Shown in pieces: positions 5,401 to 6,857 of a stretch of DNA of 6,857 nt. The notes beneath the pieces were generated by a model. That model did no database searches, was not told where the DNA came from, and worked only from the letters and a program-made list of their open reading frames with translations. The stretch's first letter is position 1; the number at the start of each line of letters is the position of its first letter. The DNA comes from Vulcanimicrobiota bacterium (lineage in GTDB: Bacteria > Vulcanimicrobiota > Vulcanimicrobiia > Vulcanimicrobiales > Vulcanimicrobiaceae): the NCBI GenBank assembly GCA_003167055.1, contig PMUE01000170.1, forward strand, positions 4,483 through 11,339, read 5' to 3'. The position numbers and the translations under genes are program-made.

Positions 5401-6330
5401 TTACTGCTGGACAGTGATTGGGACCGAGCCGGTGCCTCCCGGCTGCGACTGGAGCGTTAGCGTCGTTGCGCCGGCGCTCAAGCCGGTGACGGTGAAATAG
5501 GTAAACGTCAATGAGTCGGACTGTTGGACGGATGCGATTGCCGGATTGGCGACCGTCAACGTAAAGCGACCGCCGTAGTCTTGCGCCGTGCAGTCGATGA
5601 TGGCGCTGCCGTTGACGGCGACGAGAACGCTTGGCGGATTGCAGACAACCGCGGCGGGCGTTGGAACCACGATGACCGTCGTGCCGCCTGCCGGTGACGG
5701 CGAAATCGAGGGCGACGGTGACGGCGTGGGCGCGAGATTATGGCGCTTGCACTCGAAGACGTACGTCAGCGGTGCGAGGAGGTTGAACAGCGCAGCAGCC
5801 CCGGTGCACGTGGTGGTGTTACCGCTCAACGAACAGGCGCCGCCGGATTGATAGCCTAGCGACGGATGATTTGGATCGAAGAAGTCGAGCAGCAGTTCGA
5901 AGTCGCCGTCGTTTTGTGTACGCCGAAGCGTTTGCAGCGCTGCGTTGGGAAGCGTAAGCACGAACGCCGGAATTCCCGAGAGCGTCACGTTTGAGGAAAC
6001 GCTTACGCCCACGAAGACCAGTGGCTGATCGGTGCCGGTCGGCTGCGGCGCGCCGGCCGGCGGCGACGGCCCGAGCGCGACATCGGCAACAACGCCGCTC
6101 GCCGGCTGCGCGAACGTGAGGATCATCGAGCCGGTATAGCCGTCAGTACTCGGAGGGAGCGCGACGGTTTGCGCGGATCCGGCCACGCCGTTTAAGGTAA
6201 CGGAACTGCTCGCGGTCGACGGCGGCCCTGACGAAACTGCCGAACCACCGCAAGCTGCGAGCACCGCCGCCGCGCCGAGGAGCACAAAGAACCCGGGGAC
6301 AAACGCAACACTGCGCAGGGGACCAAACAT
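5401..6330 (-). CDS. Two-part lipoprotein with a Ser/Pro linker and a C-terminal Ig-like domain
   Basis: The 309-residue protein has a signal peptide ending in VLAAC (lipidated Cys27), then a Gly/Ser/Thr tether. A first beta-rich domain (about 43-195) contains a probable disulfide pair, Cys166/Cys175, plus Cys194. A Pro/Ser/Thr linker follows (about 200-213, PTPSPSPSISPSP). The last domain (about 218-309) looks like a bacterial Ig-like or BIG2-type fold: NPPSVLVAVNGSAIIDC, Cys230/Cys247, and FTYFTVTGLSAGATTLTLQS. GLSAGATTLTL in particular resembles the end of such repeats. This suggests an exposed binding or structural protein tethered to a membrane; the ligand is unknown. GGAGGG lies 6 nt before the ATG at 6330-6328. 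The gene begins 22 bp after the regulator stop and is followed 15 bp later by another lipoprotein gene, so the three may be co-transcribed. The linker is encoded by short GC-rich direct repeats (GGTGACGGCG at 5693 and 5717). Confidence 0.83.
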   Translation of the reverse strand: MFGPLRSVAFVPGFFVLLGAAAVLAACGGSAVSSGPPSTASSSVTLNGVAGSAQTVALPPSTDGYTGSMILTFAQPASGVVADVALGPSPPAGAPQPTGTDQPLVFVGVSVSSNVTLSGIPAFVLTLPNAALQTLRRTQNDGDFELLLDFFDPNHPSLGYQSGGACSLSGNTTTCTGAAALFNLLAPLTYVFECKRHNLAPTPSPSPSISPSPAGGTTVIVVPTPAAVVCNPPSVLVAVNGSAIIDCTAQDYGGRFTLTVANPAIASVQQSDSLTFTYFTVTGLSAGATTLTLQSQPGGTGSVPITVQQ

Positions 6331-6336
6331 GGTGCG

Positions 6337-6342
6337 CCCTCC
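6337..6342 (-). promoter_or_regulatory. Ribosome binding site of the first lipoprotein gene
   Basis: GGAGGG on the minus strand, 6 nt before the ATG at 6330-6328, is a strong Shine-Dalgarno match. It lies in the 22-bp gap after the regulator gene and supports the chosen lipoprotein start. Confidence 0.7.
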
Positions 6343-6352
6343 GGTCCCCGGA

Positions 6353-6857
6353 TTATAGCACTAAGCCGTGTTCATTCTCCAAGAGCGCATGCACGAGGGC
6401 TTTGTCTTTTTCGGTCGCCGGATTGTAGACGACCATGCTCAGGTGCGGCTTTCCGTCAATCGCAAACGCCGAGTACTCGAGCGTGATCGGTCCCGCGGTC
6501 GGGTGTGCCATGTATTTCGTGCCTTCGCCGTGGGTTCGAACGTCATGGCTGCGCCACATTGCCCGAAACTCCGGCGACGAGACGCTCAACTCATCGACAA
6601 TCGCCTTAGCGTGGGCGGAGACGCCGGCCCGTGCAGTTTCGGTTCGGAATGTCGCGACCACAAAGTTCGCGACGCTTTCCCAGTGGAACATCGTTGCTTG
6701 AACGCGCGGAGTAAACACCATGCGCATCAAGTTGCGTTGATCGCCTGGGAGCGCCATTAACTCACGGAACACCGCGGCGGCGGCGCGATTCCACGCAATG
6801 ACGTCCCACTCGGGCGTCTTGATGTAGGCGGCGCTATATTCCATCGCATCGAGAATG
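6353..6857 (-). CDS. MmyB-like XRE-family regulator, C-terminal ligand-binding domain (cut by the right edge)
   Basis: The visible 167 residues match the MmyB-like ligand-binding domain found at the C-terminus of many XRE-type helix-turn-helix regulators. Signatures in order are TPEWDVIAWNRAAAAVFREL, RNLMRMVFTPRV, VATFRTETAR, LSVSSPEFRAMWRSHDVR, GTKYMAHPTAGPITLEYSAF and LSMVVYNPA. The domain has a PAS-like fold and is thought to sense a small hydrophobic ligand; the ligand here is unknown. The first in-frame ATG (6844-6842) is almost certainly internal. The frame stays open to the window edge and reads ILDAMEYSAAYI, matching the family pattern just before the WDV motif, so the DNA-binding domain should lie upstream, outside the window. 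Its stop is 22 bp before the first lipoprotein gene, which makes that gene a candidate target or operon partner. The protein would act in the cytoplasm on DNA. Confidence 0.88.
   Translation of the reverse strand, partial: ILDAMEYSAAYIKTPEWDVIAWNRAAAAVFRELMALPGDQRNLMRMVFTPRVQATMFHWESVANFVVATFRTETARAGVSAHAKAIVDELSVSSPEFRAMWRSHDVRTHGEGTKYMAHPTAGPITLEYSAFAIDGKPHLSMVVYNPATEKDKALVHALLENEHGLVL

Noticed and set aside
4708..5500. Two long plus-strand frames (202 and 203 codons) opposite the lipoprotein gene
   Set aside because: The minus frame has a lipobox and a strong ribosome binding site; the plus frames have neither motifs nor start signals.
5693..5730. Short GC-rich direct repeats (GGTGACGGCG, twice) as a possible regulatory repeat
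   Set aside because: They are codon repeats for the Pro/Ser linker of the lipoprotein and need no other explanation.
6353..6844. Reading the regulator domain as a complete stand-alone 163-residue protein
   Set aside because: The frame continues in-family to the window edge (ILDAMEYSAAYI), so the ATG at 6844 is internal and the gene is only cut by the window.

Overview
The window is dense, GC-rich bacterial chromosome with ten protein-coding genes, two of them cut by the window edges. I see no rRNA, tRNA, CRISPR array, insertion sequence, phage gene or origin. The best lineage clue is the lipoprotein at 4420-5385. Its KRRPAYVSPST segment, followed by a beta-rich, cysteine-containing Ser/Thr/Gly domain, is a pattern I associate from memory with proteins of Candidatus Eremiobacterota (WPS-2) and related uncultured lineages. 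This placement is an inference.

Left part (1-1399, all minus strand): a small conserved membrane protein, a DUF4760-like membrane-anchored protein and the N-terminal 143 residues of acetoacetyl-CoA synthetase are packed head to tail. A 9-bp gap and a 4-bp ATGA overlap suggest one translationally coupled operon. It is transcribed towards the left edge.

Centre-left (1375-2574): a glutathione-peroxidase-like thiol peroxidase (plus) and an AhpD-like peroxidase-related enzyme with CxxC (minus) meet tail to tail with no base between their stop codons. Both plausibly act on peroxides with thiol chemistry. The peroxidase has an awkward start: its only standard start codon lies inside the divergent membrane-protein gene, while a good Shine-Dalgarno sequence precedes an ACG codon 75 bp further in.

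Centre (2670-4472): an exported protein of unknown family is followed by a perfect hairpin terminator. That terminator is written inside the last codons of a convergent gene for a short, very basic histone-H1-like protein. Divergent from the H1-like gene is a YihY/BrkB-family integral membrane protein.

Right part (4420-6857, all minus strand): a probable operon begins with the C-terminal ligand-binding domain of an MmyB-like XRE regulator, whose DNA-binding part lies beyond the right edge. Two Gly/Ser/Thr-rich lipoproteins with clear lipoboxes and good ribosome binding sites follow. The last of them overlaps the yihY-like gene by 53 bp, tail to tail.

I did not find a convincing new multi-gene system. 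The points most worth a second look are the unknown exported protein, the terminator embedded in the H1-like gene, the uncertain start of the peroxidase, and the lineage-typical lipoprotein pair.
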